A DNA stretch of 64,000 nucleotides from DASZUK01 sp035547695 (GCA_035547695.1 DASZUK010000063.1:79210-143209); one strand, 5' to 3'; shown: positions 17,044 to 25,377, counted from the stretch's first letter. A program made the numbers and translations. Notes: generated from the sequence alone by a model not told the origin.

Positions 17044-17975
17044 GCGCCACGGCCGGCACGGGGCAGGGGCCCCGCACATCGGAGGAGCCTGCCATCCGGG
17101 AGAGCCACAGCGGGGCCCCAGGCGGGAAGACGGCCACGGCCGGCACGGGGCAGGGGCCCCGTGCTTCGGAGGAGCCCGGGGTTGGGGCCCCGGGCGGGAA
17201 GACGGCACTGCGCATCGACGTCTTCACCCTCTTCCCGGACCTGGTGGACCACTACGCGTCGGGCAGCGTCCTCGGCCGGGCCCGCCGGGGCGGCGGCCTG
17301 GACCTCCGGGTGCACGACCTGCGGTCGGCCGCCCAGGACCCGCACCGGTCGGTGGACGACGCCCCGTTCGGCGGCGGGGCCGGCATGGTGCTGATGCCGG
17401 AGCCGGTGTTCGGGGCGGTGGAGCAGGTGGAGGCCGACCAGGGGCTGCCGAGGCCGCTGCTGCTGCTGTCCCCGGCCGGCCGCCGGTTCGACCAGGCCGC
17501 CGCCGCCGAGCTGGCGGCCACCCCCGGCGGCTTTTCCCTGCTCTGCGGCCGGTACGAGGGGGTGGACCAGCGGGTGGTGGACCACCTGGTGGACGGGGAG
17601 CTGTCGGTCGGCGACGTGGTGCTGGCCGGCGGCGAGCTGGCCGCCCTGGTGGTGGTGGAGGCGGTGGCCCGGCTGCTGCCGGGGGTGCTCGGCAACGAGG
17701 CGTCGGCGGCCGACGACAGCTTCACCGACGACCTGCTGGAGTACCCCCAGTACACCCGGCCGGCCGACTTCCGGGGATGGGCGGTGCCCGAGGTGCTGCG
17801 GTCCGGCGACCACGGCCGGGTGGCCCGGTGGCGGCGGGCCCAGGCCCTGCGGCGGACCCTGCAGCGCCGGCCGGACCTGCTGGCGGCCCGGGGCGGCCTG
17901 TCCGCCGAGGAGGTCCGGCTGCTGGCCGACGCCGGCGAGGTGCGCCTGCTGGCCGAACACGGCTACGATGTCTGA
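17040..17975 (+). CDS. trmD: tRNA (guanine-37-N1)-methyltransferase TrmD
   Basis: TrmD (311 aa from ATG 17040) methylates G37 of tRNAs to prevent +1 frameshifting. The conserved core begins LRIDVFTLFPDLV at residue ~57. The SPOUT-knot SAM-binding signatures are LLCGRYEGVDQRVVDH and SVGDVVLAGGELAAL. The first ~56 residues are not TrmD-like: they are encoded by two copies of the two-hairpin repeat, read in frame. No ATG, GTG or TTG closer to the core is in frame (only CTG 17208), so either the repeat is translated or an unusual start is used. Confidence 0.9.
   Translation: MSATAGTGQGPRTSEEPAIRESHSGAPGGKTATAGTGQGPRASEEPGVGAPGGKTALRIDVFTLFPDLVDHYASGSVLGRARRGGGLDLRVHDLRSAAQDPHRSVDDAPFGGGAGMVLMPEPVFGAVEQVEADQGLPRPLLLLSPAGRRFDQAAAAELAATPGGFSLLCGRYEGVDQRVVDHLVDGELSVGDVVLAGGELAALVVVEAVARLLPGVLGNEASAADDSFTDDLLEYPQYTRPADFRGWAVPEVLRSGDHGRVARWRRAQALRRTLQRRPDLLAARGGLSAEEVRLLADAGEVRLLAEHGYDV
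17046..17132 (+). repeat. Two-hairpin repeat element, copy B (inside trmD 5' end)
   Basis: This copy is similar to copy C immediately downstream and copy A at 8834. It is partly diverged: stem 1 has two mismatches and the second stem is interrupted by ~15 extra bases. It is in frame with trmD. Confidence 0.7.
17133..17204 (+). repeat. Two-hairpin repeat element, copy C (inside trmD 5' end)
   Basis: Stem 1 pairs 17143-17150 with 17157-17164 (loop CAGGGG); stem 2 pairs 17175-17181 with 17188-17194 (loop TTGGGG). Both are perfect. Against copy A, three pairs in stem 1 and one in stem 2 differ on both strands while keeping pairing. Confidence 0.75.
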
Positions 17976-18011
17976 CTCGGCCAACCTCCTCCGGCCAGAA
18001 GGACGCGCCCC

Positions 18012-18365
18012 ATGCACCCCACCGAGATCATCGACCGAGACAGCCTCCGCGAGGACGTCCCCGACTTCCGCCCCGGCGACACCGTCAAGGTGCACGTCCG
18101 GGTGGTCGAGGGCAACCGCGAGCGGGTGCAGGTGTTCCAGGGCGTCGTCATCCGCCGCCAGGGAGTCGGCGTCCGGGAGACCTTCACCGTCCGCAAGGTC
18201 AGCTTCGGGGTCGGCGTCGAGCGGACCTTCCCGGTCCACTCGCCGACCATCGCCAAGCTGGAGGTGGCCACCTACGGGGACGTCCGCCGGGCCAAGCTGT
18301 ACTACCTGCGGGACCTGTCCGGGAAGGCCGCCAAGATCAAGGAGAAGCGGACCGTCCGGTCGTGA
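18012..18365 (+). CDS. rplS: 50S ribosomal protein L19
   Basis: L19 (117 aa) lies at the subunit interface. The family blocks are FRPGDTVKVHVRVVEGNRER, VQVFQGVVIRRQG and GVGVERTFPVHSP. ATG 18012 follows an AGAAGGA ribosome binding site at 17998-18004. It closes the rpsP-to-rplS group. The signal peptidase and ribonuclease HII genes that often follow it in actinobacteria are absent here. Confidence 0.95.
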   Translation: MHPTEIIDRDSLREDVPDFRPGDTVKVHVRVVEGNRERVQVFQGVVIRRQGVGVRETFTVRKVSFGVGVERTFPVHSPTIAKLEVATYGDVRRAKLYYLRDLSGKAAKIKEKRTVRS

Positions 18366-18424
18366 CGCCGCTGCGCTACCCGTGCCGCCGGTGACGGCCG
18401 TCCGCCGGTGAGCCCGCCCCGCCC

Positions 18425-18718
18425 ATGAGCGAAGAAGAGCTGGAGCGGTACGAGGCCGAGATCGAGCTGGCCCTGGTGCAGGAGTACCGGGCGGTGCTCC
18501 CCATGTTCGCCTACGTGGTCGAGACCGAGCGCCGGTTCTACCTGGCCAACGCCGTCACCCTGTCGGTGCGGGCCGACACCTCCCCGGCCTGCGTCGAGCT
18601 GGAGCTCACCGACGCCTGGGTCTGGGACATGTACCGCCCCGCACGGTTCGTGCCGTCCGTCCGGGTGGTCACCTTCAAGGACGTCAACGTCGAGCGACTG
18701 CCCGAGAAGGAGCTGTAG
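18425..18718 (+). CDS. DUF2469 family protein
   Basis: A 97-aa protein of the actinobacterial DUF2469 family, with the conserved blocks FAYVVETERRFYLAN and AWVWDMYRPARFVPSVRVVT. The biochemical role is unknown. It is consistently found between rplS/rnhB and yraN in Actinomycetota, so it supports the phylum assignment. It has no signal, membrane segment or catalytic motif. The upstream 59-base gap contains two GCCGGTGA-type repeats. Confidence 0.88.
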   Translation: MSEEELERYEAEIELALVQEYRAVLPMFAYVVETERRFYLANAVTLSVRADTSPACVELELTDAWVWDMYRPARFVPSVRVVTFKDVNVERLPEKEL

Positions 18719-18734
18719 GTCGACCGTTCGGTCC

Positions 18735-19079
18735 ATGACCGATCGGCGTCGCCGGGTGGGGATCGAAGGGGAGGAGCTGGCCGCCGCGTGGTACCGGGCC
18801 GCCGGCTACCAGGTGCTGGACCGCAACTGGCGCTGCCGGGATGGCGAGCTGGACCTGGTGTGCGGCCTCGGCCGCACCGTGGTGTTCTGCGAGGTCAAGG
18901 CCCGCCGGTCCGCCGCCTTCGGGGAGCCGGAGGAGGCGGTCACCGCGGCCAAGCGCCGCCGCATCCGCCGCCTGGCGGCCCGGTGGCTGGCCGCCCGGGC
19001 GGTGCCGGCCGACGAGGTCCGGTTCGACGTGGCCGCCGTGTCGGCCGGCCGGGTCCGGGTGGTCACCGCTGCCTTCTGA
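18735..19079 (+). CDS. yraN: YraN / UPF0102 family putative endonuclease
   Basis: A 114-aa restriction-endonuclease-fold protein of UPF0102. The core has GEELAAAWYRAAGYQVLDRN, then GELDLV with the conserved Asp, and VVFCEVKARR with the E-x-K pair. The cellular role is unsettled; the family is often encoded with comM and dprA, but here those genes are 15 and 42 kb away. Fragments of its last codons (GCCTTCTG) recur three times to base ~19120. Confidence 0.88.
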   Translation: MTDRRRRVGIEGEELAAAWYRAAGYQVLDRNWRCRDGELDLVCGLGRTVVFCEVKARRSAAFGEPEEAVTAAKRRRIRRLAARWLAARAVPADEVRFDVAAVSAGRVRVVTAAF

Positions 19080-19130
19080 CCGGTCGCCTTCTGGCCAGAC
19101 CAGACCAGCCGCCTTCTGGCCGCCGGGGGG

Positions 19131-19136
19131 TAAGGT
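19131..19136 (+). promoter_or_regulatory. -10 hexamer TAAGGT before enoyl-CoA hydratase gene
   Basis: TAAGGT lies 24 bases before GTG 19161, ahead of a GGGAGG ribosome binding site at 19150-19155. Confidence 0.4.
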
Positions 19137-19160
19137 CCGGCGCGGGGGAAGGGAGGCACC

Positions 19161-19943
19161 GTGGAGACCCTGATCGTCGACCGCCGGGACGGTGTGGTCA
19201 CCGTCACCATGAACCGGCCGCAGCGGAAGAACGCCATCAACAGCGTCATGCTGCGCGAGCTCGTCGCGGTGTGCGAGGAGGTGCAGTACGGCCGGGCCGA
19301 CCGGGTGCTGGTGCTCACCGGAGCCGGCGGCGAGTTCTGCTCCGGCGCCGACCTGTCCGACCTCGGCGGCATGACCGGCGACCCCGGCACCCCGCCGCTC
19401 CTCGGCATGCGCCGGCTCGGTGACGCCGCCCTGGCCCTGCACCGGCTGGCCAAGCCCACCATCGCCAAGGTCGACGGGGTGGCCGTCGGTGCCGGCCTCA
19501 GCCTGGCCCTCGGCTGCGACCTGGTCGTCGCCTCCGACCGGTCCCGGTTCTCCGCCATCTTCGCCCAGCGCGGCCTCTCCCTGGACTGCGGCGCCTCCTG
19601 GCTGCTGCCCCGCCTGGTCGGCCTGGCCCGGGCCAAGGAGGTGGCCCTGTTCGGCGACCTCTTCGACGCCGCCCGGGCCGACGCCCTCGGGTTGGTCAAC
19701 CGGGTCCTTCCCGCGGCCGACCTGGACCGGTTCGTGGACGACTGGGCCCGTACCCTGGCCGCCGGGCCGCCGCTGGCCCTGTCGATGACCAAGACCCTGC
19801 TCAACGACGCCCTGTCGTCCTCCATGGCCGAGGCCGTGGAGGACGAGGCCCGGTGCCAGGCGGTCAACTTCGCCAGCCAGGACACCGCGGAGGCCATGGC
19901 CGCCTTCGTGCAGAAGCGGCCGCCCCGGTTCAGCGGTCGCTGA
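19161..19943 (+). CDS. Enoyl-CoA hydratase/isomerase family protein
   Basis: A 260-aa crotonase-fold protein. NRPQRKNAIN and the oxyanion-hole segment GEFCSGADLSDLGG near residue 57 are typical, as is KVDGVAVGAGLSLALGCDLV. The family hydrates or isomerises acyl-CoA thioesters in fatty acid or steroid breakdown; the exact substrate cannot be told. It has its own promoter-like hexamer and ribosome binding site and appears monocistronic. Thirteen bases just past the stop (from 19942) recur at 19965 with one change. Confidence 0.85.
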   Translation: METLIVDRRDGVVTVTMNRPQRKNAINSVMLRELVAVCEEVQYGRADRVLVLTGAGGEFCSGADLSDLGGMTGDPGTPPLLGMRRLGDAALALHRLAKPTIAKVDGVAVGAGLSLALGCDLVVASDRSRFSAIFAQRGLSLDCGASWLLPRLVGLARAKEVALFGDLFDAARADALGLVNRVLPAADLDRFVDDWARTLAAGPPLALSMTKTLLNDALSSSMAEAVEDEARCQAVNFASQDTAEAMAAFVQKRPPRFSGR

Positions 19944-19994
19944 CCGGTGCACGCCGCCGGCCGGACCGGTACACGCAGCAGGGCGGAACAGCCA

Positions 19995-20000
19995 TATAGT
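19995..20000 (+). promoter_or_regulatory. -10 hexamer TATAGT before the NfeD-like/SPFH pair
   Basis: TATAGT is one base from consensus and stands out in this GC-rich gap. Transcription would start near 20007, giving a ~48-base leader that carries GAGGAGGG. Confidence 0.5.
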
Positions 20001-20054
20001 CGGCGGTAGGGCACGTCCCCGGGGCGTGCCGGGCCTCGCAGAGGAGGGCCGGTG

Positions 20055-20264
20055 ATGTTGAACGGTGTCCAGGGCATGATCGGCGACACCGCCGTGGTCA
20101 CCCGGGCCATCGACGGCACCCACCGCCCCGGTCGCATCCGGGCCCGGGGGGAGGACTGGTTGGCCATCCCGCTGGACCCCCAGGAGAAGATCGAGGCCGG
20201 CACCGACGTGGTGGTGGCCGACGTGCAGGGCGGGTTGTTGGTGGTGTACCCGGCGGGCATCTAG
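20055..20264 (+). CDS. Short NfeD-like OB-fold protein
   Basis: A ~69-aa protein resembling the C-terminal OB domain of NfeD (MIGDTAVVTRAI near the start, then LAIPLDPQEKIEAGTDVVV and GGLLVVYPA). It lacks the membrane and protease parts of full NfeD. Such proteins pair with SPFH/stomatin-type membrane proteins, and one is encoded 50 bases downstream. GAGGAGG at 20041-20047 favours ATG 20055 over GTG 20052. Confidence 0.72.
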   Translation: MLNGVQGMIGDTAVVTRAIDGTHRPGRIRARGEDWLAIPLDPQEKIEAGTDVVVADVQGGLLVVYPAGI

Positions 20265-20313
20265 TCAGGGCGAGGGTCCGGCCGGGCGACCGGCCCGGAA
20301 GGAGGTGACGGCG

Positions 20314-21330
20314 ATGGTGGCCAGCGTGTCCACCGCAGTTGCAGTGATCCTGGTGATCGTGGTCGTGGCGGTGGTCATCGCCCTCCTGGTGATGGTCACC
20401 CGCAGCATCAGGATCGTCCAGCAGGGCAGCGTCGGCGTCGTCAAGCGGGTCGGCGAGTTCAAGGCCGTCCGGCAGCCCGGCCTACACATCATGGTGCCGT
20501 TCGTCGACCGGATGACAAAGGTGGACATGCGCGAGTTCCCGATGACCGGGGACCAGCAGGCTGTGATCACCCGGGACAACGTCGCCCTGCGGGTCAGCGC
20601 CACCATCTTCTGCCAGGTCATCGACGTCAAGGCGGCCCTGTTCGAGATCGCCGACTACGTCCTGGCCGTCGACCAGTTGTCCCGCACCGCGCTGCGGGCG
20701 GTGTTCGGCGAGCTCACCCTGGACCAGTCCCTGTCCGAGCGCGACACCATCAACACCCGCATGCAGGACCACATGGCCGACGCCGCCATGAAGTGGGGGG
20801 TCCGCCTCAACCGGATCGAGATCCTGGACATCACCCCGCCCAACAACGTCCTGGAGGCCATGTCCGAGCAGAAGGAGGCCGAGCAGCACAAGCGGGCCGC
20901 CATCTTGAAGTCCGAGGGGGAGCAGCAGGCCGCCATCAACAGCGCCGGCGGTCGCAAGCAGGCCGCCGTCCTGGAGGCCGAGGGGGCCAAGCAGGCCGCC
21001 ATCCTGGCCGCCGAGGCCCAGATGAAGGTGCTCGAGCTGCAGGCCGAGGGCGAGAAGAAGGCCCGGCTGCTCCGCGGCGAAGGCGAGGCCGCCGCCCTCA
21101 CCGCCATCGACCAGGCCACCATCAACCCCAACACCCTGGCCGTCCTGCAGCTCCGCGCCCTGCAGGACGTGGCCGCGTCCCCCAACGCCAAGGTCGTCGT
21201 CCCCTACCAGGCCGCCGGCCTGGTCGGCGGGGCCGAGGTCCTGGTCGAGGCGTTGAAGGGGGCCGCGGCCCCGGCCGCCGGTTCCCCCGCCCACAACGGC
21301 GCCGCCGGAGCGGCCCAACCCGGCGCCTGA
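20314..21330 (+). CDS. SPFH/band 7 (stomatin/prohibitin-like, QmcA-type) membrane protein
   Basis: A 338-aa protein with one N-terminal membrane helix (about residues 6-28). An SPFH domain follows (QQGSVGVVKRVGEF, GLHIMVPFVDRM, VALRVSATIFCQV), then a long Ala/Glu/Lys coiled coil (about 185-265, recurring KQAA segments) and a Gly/Ala tail. SPFH proteins form large rings in membrane microdomains and pair with NfeD-family partners, matching the upstream gene. AAGGAGGTGA at 20299-20308 is a near-perfect ribosome binding site that favours ATG 20314 over GTG 20305. Confidence 0.9.
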   Translation: MVASVSTAVAVILVIVVVAVVIALLVMVTRSIRIVQQGSVGVVKRVGEFKAVRQPGLHIMVPFVDRMTKVDMREFPMTGDQQAVITRDNVALRVSATIFCQVIDVKAALFEIADYVLAVDQLSRTALRAVFGELTLDQSLSERDTINTRMQDHMADAAMKWGVRLNRIEILDITPPNNVLEAMSEQKEAEQHKRAAILKSEGEQQAAINSAGGRKQAAVLEAEGAKQAAILAAEAQMKVLELQAEGEKKARLLRGEGEAAALTAIDQATINPNTLAVLQLRALQDVAASPNAKVVVPYQAAGLVGGAEVLVEALKGAAAPAAGSPAHNGAAGAAQPGA

Positions 21331-21515
21331 CCACCGCCACCTCGCGGTTGGAACCGGCCCCGAAACGGGCATACTGAGTGCAGGCACCCCCGTGGTGCCG
21401 CGGAAGCACGGCACGAGGGTCACCGACCGGGCCGGTCGGAGGCCGAGTCGGGAGGTCGGTCATGGGTACGTCGAAGGCGCCCGCACGGCGCCCCGGAACA
21501 GGGGCATGAGCGGCC

Positions 21516-21794
21516 GTGGCCTGGCGCCACAAGGACCAGCCCGGGCCCTCCGTCCCGCCGGGGCCGCCGCCGACCGTGCGGGTGCTCCGCGGCGACGCCG
21601 AGCTGGCCGCCGCGGCTGAGCGCGCCGCCGAGGGGCAGCGCAGGCTCCAGGCCCGGCTGGAGGCCCGGGCCGCCAGGGACGCCTGGACGGCCCAGCGGAA
21701 GCAGGCCGGTGCCCCCGGTGCCGGCGATCCCGACCACCCCGGCCACGTCGGCCATCCCGACCACGCCGTCGCCTCCAACACCCCGGCCGCCTGA
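21516..21794 (+). CDS. Small hypothetical protein
   Basis: A possible 92-aa product from GTG 21516. Third codon positions are almost all G or C, as in the real genes nearby, and a charged Ala/Glu/Arg helix spans about residues 25-60. The Pro-rich start and His/Asp/Pro-rich end look disordered. No domain is recognised. A second frame from ATG 21507 overlaps it and gives a shorter product. Confidence 0.4.
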   Translation: MAWRHKDQPGPSVPPGPPPTVRVLRGDAELAAAAERAAEGQRRLQARLEARAARDAWTAQRKQAGAPGAGDPDHPGHVGHPDHAVASNTPAA

Positions 21795-21896
21795 GCCGCC
21801 GGCCGGTCCAATCTGACCGACCGGCCGACCGGCCTGGCTGGCCGGGCCACCGATGCAGCCGCCCGCCGCCGGGCCGCCGCAGGGTAGAACGGGGCC

Positions 21897-22727
21897 ATGG
21901 ACTTCGGCGTCGGCTTCTTCCCCACCCACGACGCCATCGACCCGGCGTCGATGGCCCGGCTGGCCGAGGACCGGGGGTACGAGTCCCTGTTCTTCGCCGA
22001 GCACACCCACATCCCCGCCGGCCGCGCCACCCCGGCCCCCGGCGGCGGCGACCTGCCCCGCAAGTACTGGCACACCTACGACCTGTTCGTCGCCATGACC
22101 GCCGCCGCCCTGGCCACCTCCCGGCTCCGGGTCGGCAGCGGCATCTGCCTGGTGGTGGAGCGCGACCCCATCGTCACCGCCAAGGAGGTGGCCAGCATCG
22201 ACCACCTGTCCGGCGGCCGGGTCGAATTCGGCGTCGGCGCCGGATGGAACCGGGAGGAGATGGCCAACCACGGCACCGACCCCCGCACCCGGATGGCCCT
22301 GCTGGCCGACCGGGTCCAGGCCATGAAGGCCATCTGGACCGAGGAGGAGGCCAGCTACCACGGTCGGTTCGTGTCGTTTGACCGCATCTGGTCCTGGCCC
22401 AAGCCGGCCCAGCGGCCCCATCCTCCGGTCCTGGTCGGCGGCTACGGCCCCACCGTCTTCGACCGCGTGCTGGCCTTCGGGGACGGCTGGTTCCCCAACT
22501 ACGGGCCCCCGGACCTGCCGGACCGCATCGCCGAGCTCCGGGCCCGGGCCGACCGGCCCATCGAGGTCGACGTCATGACCGCCCCGGCCGACCCCGCCGC
22601 CCTGGAACGGCTGGAACGGGCCGGCGTCCGCCGGGTGGTCCGCTGGATGCCGTCCGCCGGCCGCGGCCCGGTGCAGCGCGCCATGGACCGTTACGAGGAC
22701 GCCGTCGCCCAGCTTTACGGCGAGTGA
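21897..22727 (+). CDS. LLM class F420-dependent oxidoreductase
   Basis: A 276-aa luciferase-like TIM-barrel protein. FGVGFFPTHDAIDP opens the barrel. LRVGSGICLVVERDPIVTAK and LSGGRVEFGVGAGWNREE are the classic substrate and flavin-contact segments of the F420-dependent branch common in actinobacteria. The substrate is unknown. Its stop overlaps the GTG of the next gene, another F420/flavin-type protein, suggesting related function. The N-terminus fits ATG 21897. Confidence 0.87.
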   Translation: MDFGVGFFPTHDAIDPASMARLAEDRGYESLFFAEHTHIPAGRATPAPGGGDLPRKYWHTYDLFVAMTAAALATSRLRVGSGICLVVERDPIVTAKEVASIDHLSGGRVEFGVGAGWNREEMANHGTDPRTRMALLADRVQAMKAIWTEEEASYHGRFVSFDRIWSWPKPAQRPHPPVLVGGYGPTVFDRVLAFGDGWFPNYGPPDLPDRIAELRARADRPIEVDVMTAPADPAALERLERAGVRRVVRWMPSAGRGPVQRAMDRYEDAVAQLYGE

Positions 22728-23185
22728 CCCCGGACGAGGCCCGCCGCCGGTTCGCCGCCGCCCGGGTGGCCAGGCTGGCCACCGCCGGGACCGACGGCGT
22801 CCCGCACCTGGTGCCCGTGGTGTTCGCCGTCGACGGCCACACCGTCTACAGCGCCGTCGACCACAAGCCCAAGCGCACCGCCGCCCTGCGCCGCCTGGCC
22901 AACGTCGCCGCCAACCCCGCCGTCGCCCTGCTGGTCGACCACTACGACGACGACTGGACCCGGCTGTGGTGGGTCCGGGCCGACGGCGCCGGCCGGGTGC
23001 TGTCGGCGGGGTCCGCCGACGTCGACCGGGCCATCCGGCTCCTCTGCGACCGGTACCCGCAGTACGCGGCGCGGCCCCCGGCCGGGCCGGTGCTGGCCGT
23101 CGACGTCGTCCGGTGGTCCGGCTGGGCGGCGTCCGATGGTCCGGTCGGACAGCCGGAGACTACGACGCCGGCTCGTAGCAGTTGA
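22724..23185 (+). CDS. PPOX-class probable F420-dependent protein with repeat-derived tail
   Basis: A 153-aa split-barrel protein of the pyridoxamine-oxidase-like fold: ARVARLATAGTDGVPHLVPV, KPKRTAALRRLANVAANP and ALLVDHYDDDW are typical of the actinobacterial F420-linked subgroup. GTG 22724 overlaps the upstream LLM stop. The family-like sequence ends near WSGWAASD. The last ~13 codons and the stop (23149-23185) lie in a VOC-gene remnant read on the opposite strand, so the original 3' end was replaced or extended by a duplication. Confidence 0.82.
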   Translation: MTPDEARRRFAAARVARLATAGTDGVPHLVPVVFAVDGHTVYSAVDHKPKRTAALRRLANVAANPAVALLVDHYDDDWTRLWWVRADGAGRVLSAGSADVDRAIRLLCDRYPQYAARPPAGPVLAVDVVRWSGWAASDGPVGQPETTTPARSS

Positions 23186-23237
23186 ACATCCACCGGATGC
23201 CGAACCGGTCCAGGGTGCACCCCCAGTAGGCCCACGG
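23148..23237 (+). repeat. Left copy of the 90-bp direct repeat flanking the island
   Basis: Identical to 32910-32999 except for three mismatches, with no gaps (offset 9762). It contains the 3' end of the VOC gene, stop included, antisense to the upstream CDS. Confidence 0.9.
23149..23237 (-). pseudogene. VOC family protein, 3' remnant
   Basis: The last ~23 codons of the VOC gene at 32922-33359 are present here; the remaining ~360 bases of the gene are missing. The homology stops abruptly at 23237 and resumes at ~23248 with the neighbouring DUF1905 region, so an internal deletion of ~600 bases removed most of the gene. Confidence 0.85.
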
Positions 23238-23247
23238 TTCTTTTTGC

Positions 23248-23600
23248 CGGCCGCCGCCGTCGGGCCCGATGGGCTGTCTCCGATCCGCCCCCGATCCGCA
23301 GGAGCAGCCCATGAGATTCCGATCTCGGGTGGAGCCGCCGGAGCCAATGCCGGAAGGCGGCTGGTGTCGCCACCGGTGACGGGGTGGACGTCGACCTGGA
23401 GCTGGACATCGACCCTCGGGTCATCGTCGAGCCGCCCGACCTCGCCCAGCCCCTCCACGCCGACCCGGTCGCCCGTGCCGCTGACGACCGCCTGGCCGAC
23501 GGCCACAAGCGGGAGCACTCCGGGCTGTCGAGAGTGCCAAGAAGCCCGACACTTGGGCCCGCCGGATCGAGAAAGCCCCGAGCATCAGGCGGGCATGTCT
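23248..23600 (+). pseudogene. Degenerate copy of the DUF1905/OmdA-like gene
   Basis: Homologous to 33604-34080. The start region survives (ATG 23311). About 140 bases equivalent to 33698-33837 are deleted at 23347-23351, breaking the frame. A second one-base deletion near 23518 shifts the C-terminal frame. The HADPVAR-type and HKREH segments remain legible. It is a relic of a duplicated VOC-DUF1905 pair. Confidence 0.85.
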
Positions 23601-24016
23601 GGTGGCGGTCGTGGCTGCCCTCGCGACGAGTCTCCAGAAGGCGCAAGGCCCGAACGCCTGTCCGTCCGGACGCTCGTCCGGCTGGTGGAAGGGCGCCGCT
23701 GCCGACTCAGCCCCTAACGCAGCCCTCATCTGGACCTCGCTCTGCCTTCGTGCACCCTATCCCCAGGGATTGGAACCATCGGCGGCTGGTGTTGAAGCTT
23801 CGCGCTCGATGGCGATGATCCATATACGAGACGCAGCAGAGCCTAAAGCGTCAAGGCCGCCTTGAGCGAGGCGAACCCGGAACACGACGCCCATCGGCAT
23901 CATCGACTCCGAGATTAATCGTCAGGATGATCACGAGGAAATTACCGAAGGTTAACTCTTCAGTCACGCAGCAACTTGGCTAGCTGTGGCATAAATGCGA
24001 AGACGGAGGAGGGTGG
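23601..24016. other. Non-coding left margin of the island
   Basis: No supported gene. From ~23,700 the sequence is clearly richer in A and T than the chromosome to its left, and GC-rich third positions are lost. The last 100 bases (GTTAAC, ATAAAT) probably hold the promoter of the PstS-like gene, but no unambiguous -35/-10 pair is visible. Confidence 0.5.
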
Positions 24017-25357
24017 ATGGGACGCAGTACGGCTAACCCGGCCGTGATGTTTTCGAGTAGTCCGGACAAGTGGGACGGACAACAACGTCGGAAGACGTGG
24101 CGCTGTAGCTGTCTGTGGCCCGCAATCATCGTTTGGACTGTCTGGTTTGTAACCATAGGAACGAATGACGCAGGGGCAGCGAACCCTCGGTTGATCGCTG
24201 CTGGCTCGCCAACGACGCAATCGGTTATGTCCAAGGTCTTGGCGACAGCAGTGGACAACGTCGGTGCCGGGTCCACCAGCGGCGGAGCCCCAGCTGGAAC
24301 GGCCAATTGCATCCAAGGCCATTCGTACTCGGCAAGCAATCCTGCGCCGGAGAGCTCGGCGGCGGCGGTGAGCGCCCTGGCCGAGGAGGAGTTTGCCGCA
24401 CCCGATGAGCGGGGTTGCGTCGCCGTGGCCCGCTCGTCCTCACCGCCCTCGGTCAATGGGCCGATCGCCATCACCCGTTCAGGCACCCACCTCCAGTATT
24501 TCGCGTTCGCCCTCGATGGCATTGCCCCCTTGGTGGGGTCAGACTCCGGTGCGACGCCGACAGCACCGGCCAGCCTCACGATGACACAGATCCGTGCGGT
24601 CTACGACTGCACCATCACCCGCTGGAGCGGACTCGGCATATCGTCGGACGCAGCGATCGTCCGCTACTGGCCCTCCGCCGGCTCCGCGACAGCCAGCCTC
24701 TATGCCGACGTGCTCGGCTTCAATCCGACCCAGTACACGACGAGCGACCACTGCCACAACGACCTGACGGGCAGTCATCTGGTCCAGGCGGGCACCGAGG
24801 ACCAGATCATCGCCGATGGCGACGAGGCCCAGGCGTTCTTCTTGTACACAGCGGGCCGTTTCACCCACCAGTGGAACCATCCGAAGGCCTTCGGACCGAC
24901 CAAGTCAAACGGTGTTGACGAGAGCCAGCCCAACGCCGAGGGCAACTGGTCATCGACACTGACCCTTGCAAACGTCCAAGACTTGGGCGGCCAGGCCTTT
25001 CACTCGTTCGTGGATTACAGGCCGTCGAAACGGGGACGCGGCACGGAGAGCCTCGACACGACCACCGTGACCGAGGCGAATGAATGGTTCTTCGCACGTT
25101 CAGATGGCGCGACCATCGTTCCTGGGGTCTTCTATCTGTACAACGTTGTGGACACGGCATTGCCGATGTACCAGGCAGCCCTGGGTTTTGTCGGCTTTAC
25201 CGCTTCCTCTCCATTAGCAAGTCCGCTGTGCTCGGGAGATGAATCGTCGAAGATCATCGCTGCCGGATTCGTGCCGTTAACCGCCGTCCCGGTGCCGACA
25301 GAAACCGACCAAAGAACTGTCACCTGCCGAATGTTCACCGGCGGATCTGAATCTTAG
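24017..25357 (+). CDS. Secreted PstS-like phosphate-binding-domain protein
   Basis: A 446-aa protein with an N-terminal hydrophobic segment (about residues 33-54, ending near DAGAANP), so exported or anchored. LIAAGSPTTQSVM then resembles the PstS-type GSDTTQ ligand loop, and SLTMTQIRAVYDCTITRWSG the matching PBP-domain segment. No pstC, pstA or pstB is nearby, so transport is unlikely to be its job. It lies 20 bases upstream of the giant RHS gene and shares its composition, suggesting an operon in which the binding fold acts outside the cell. GGAGGAGGG at 24006-24014 precedes ATG 24017. Confidence 0.72.
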   Translation: MGRSTANPAVMFSSSPDKWDGQQRRKTWRCSCLWPAIIVWTVWFVTIGTNDAGAANPRLIAAGSPTTQSVMSKVLATAVDNVGAGSTSGGAPAGTANCIQGHSYSASNPAPESSAAAVSALAEEEFAAPDERGCVAVARSSSPPSVNGPIAITRSGTHLQYFAFALDGIAPLVGSDSGATPTAPASLTMTQIRAVYDCTITRWSGLGISSDAAIVRYWPSAGSATASLYADVLGFNPTQYTTSDHCHNDLTGSHLVQAGTEDQIIADGDEAQAFFLYTAGRFTHQWNHPKAFGPTKSNGVDESQPNAEGNWSSTLTLANVQDLGGQAFHSFVDYRPSKRGRGTESLDTTTVTEANEWFFARSDGATIVPGVFYLYNVVDTALPMYQAALGFVGFTASSPLASPLCSGDESSKIIAAGFVPLTAVPVPTETDQRTVTCRMFTGGSES

Positions 25358-25377
25358 AAAACCGGTAAACAACGGAG

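Noticed and set aside
23384..23865. Open frames at 23384-23818 and 23602-23865 as genes
   Set aside because: The first is the frameshifted remnant of the DUF1905 copy running into non-coding DNA; the second has no codon bias or domain.
23951..23970. PHO box upstream of the PstS-like gene
   Set aside because: GTTAACT and AGTCACG resemble the 11-bp-spaced direct repeat only weakly, with too many mismatches to claim phosphate control.
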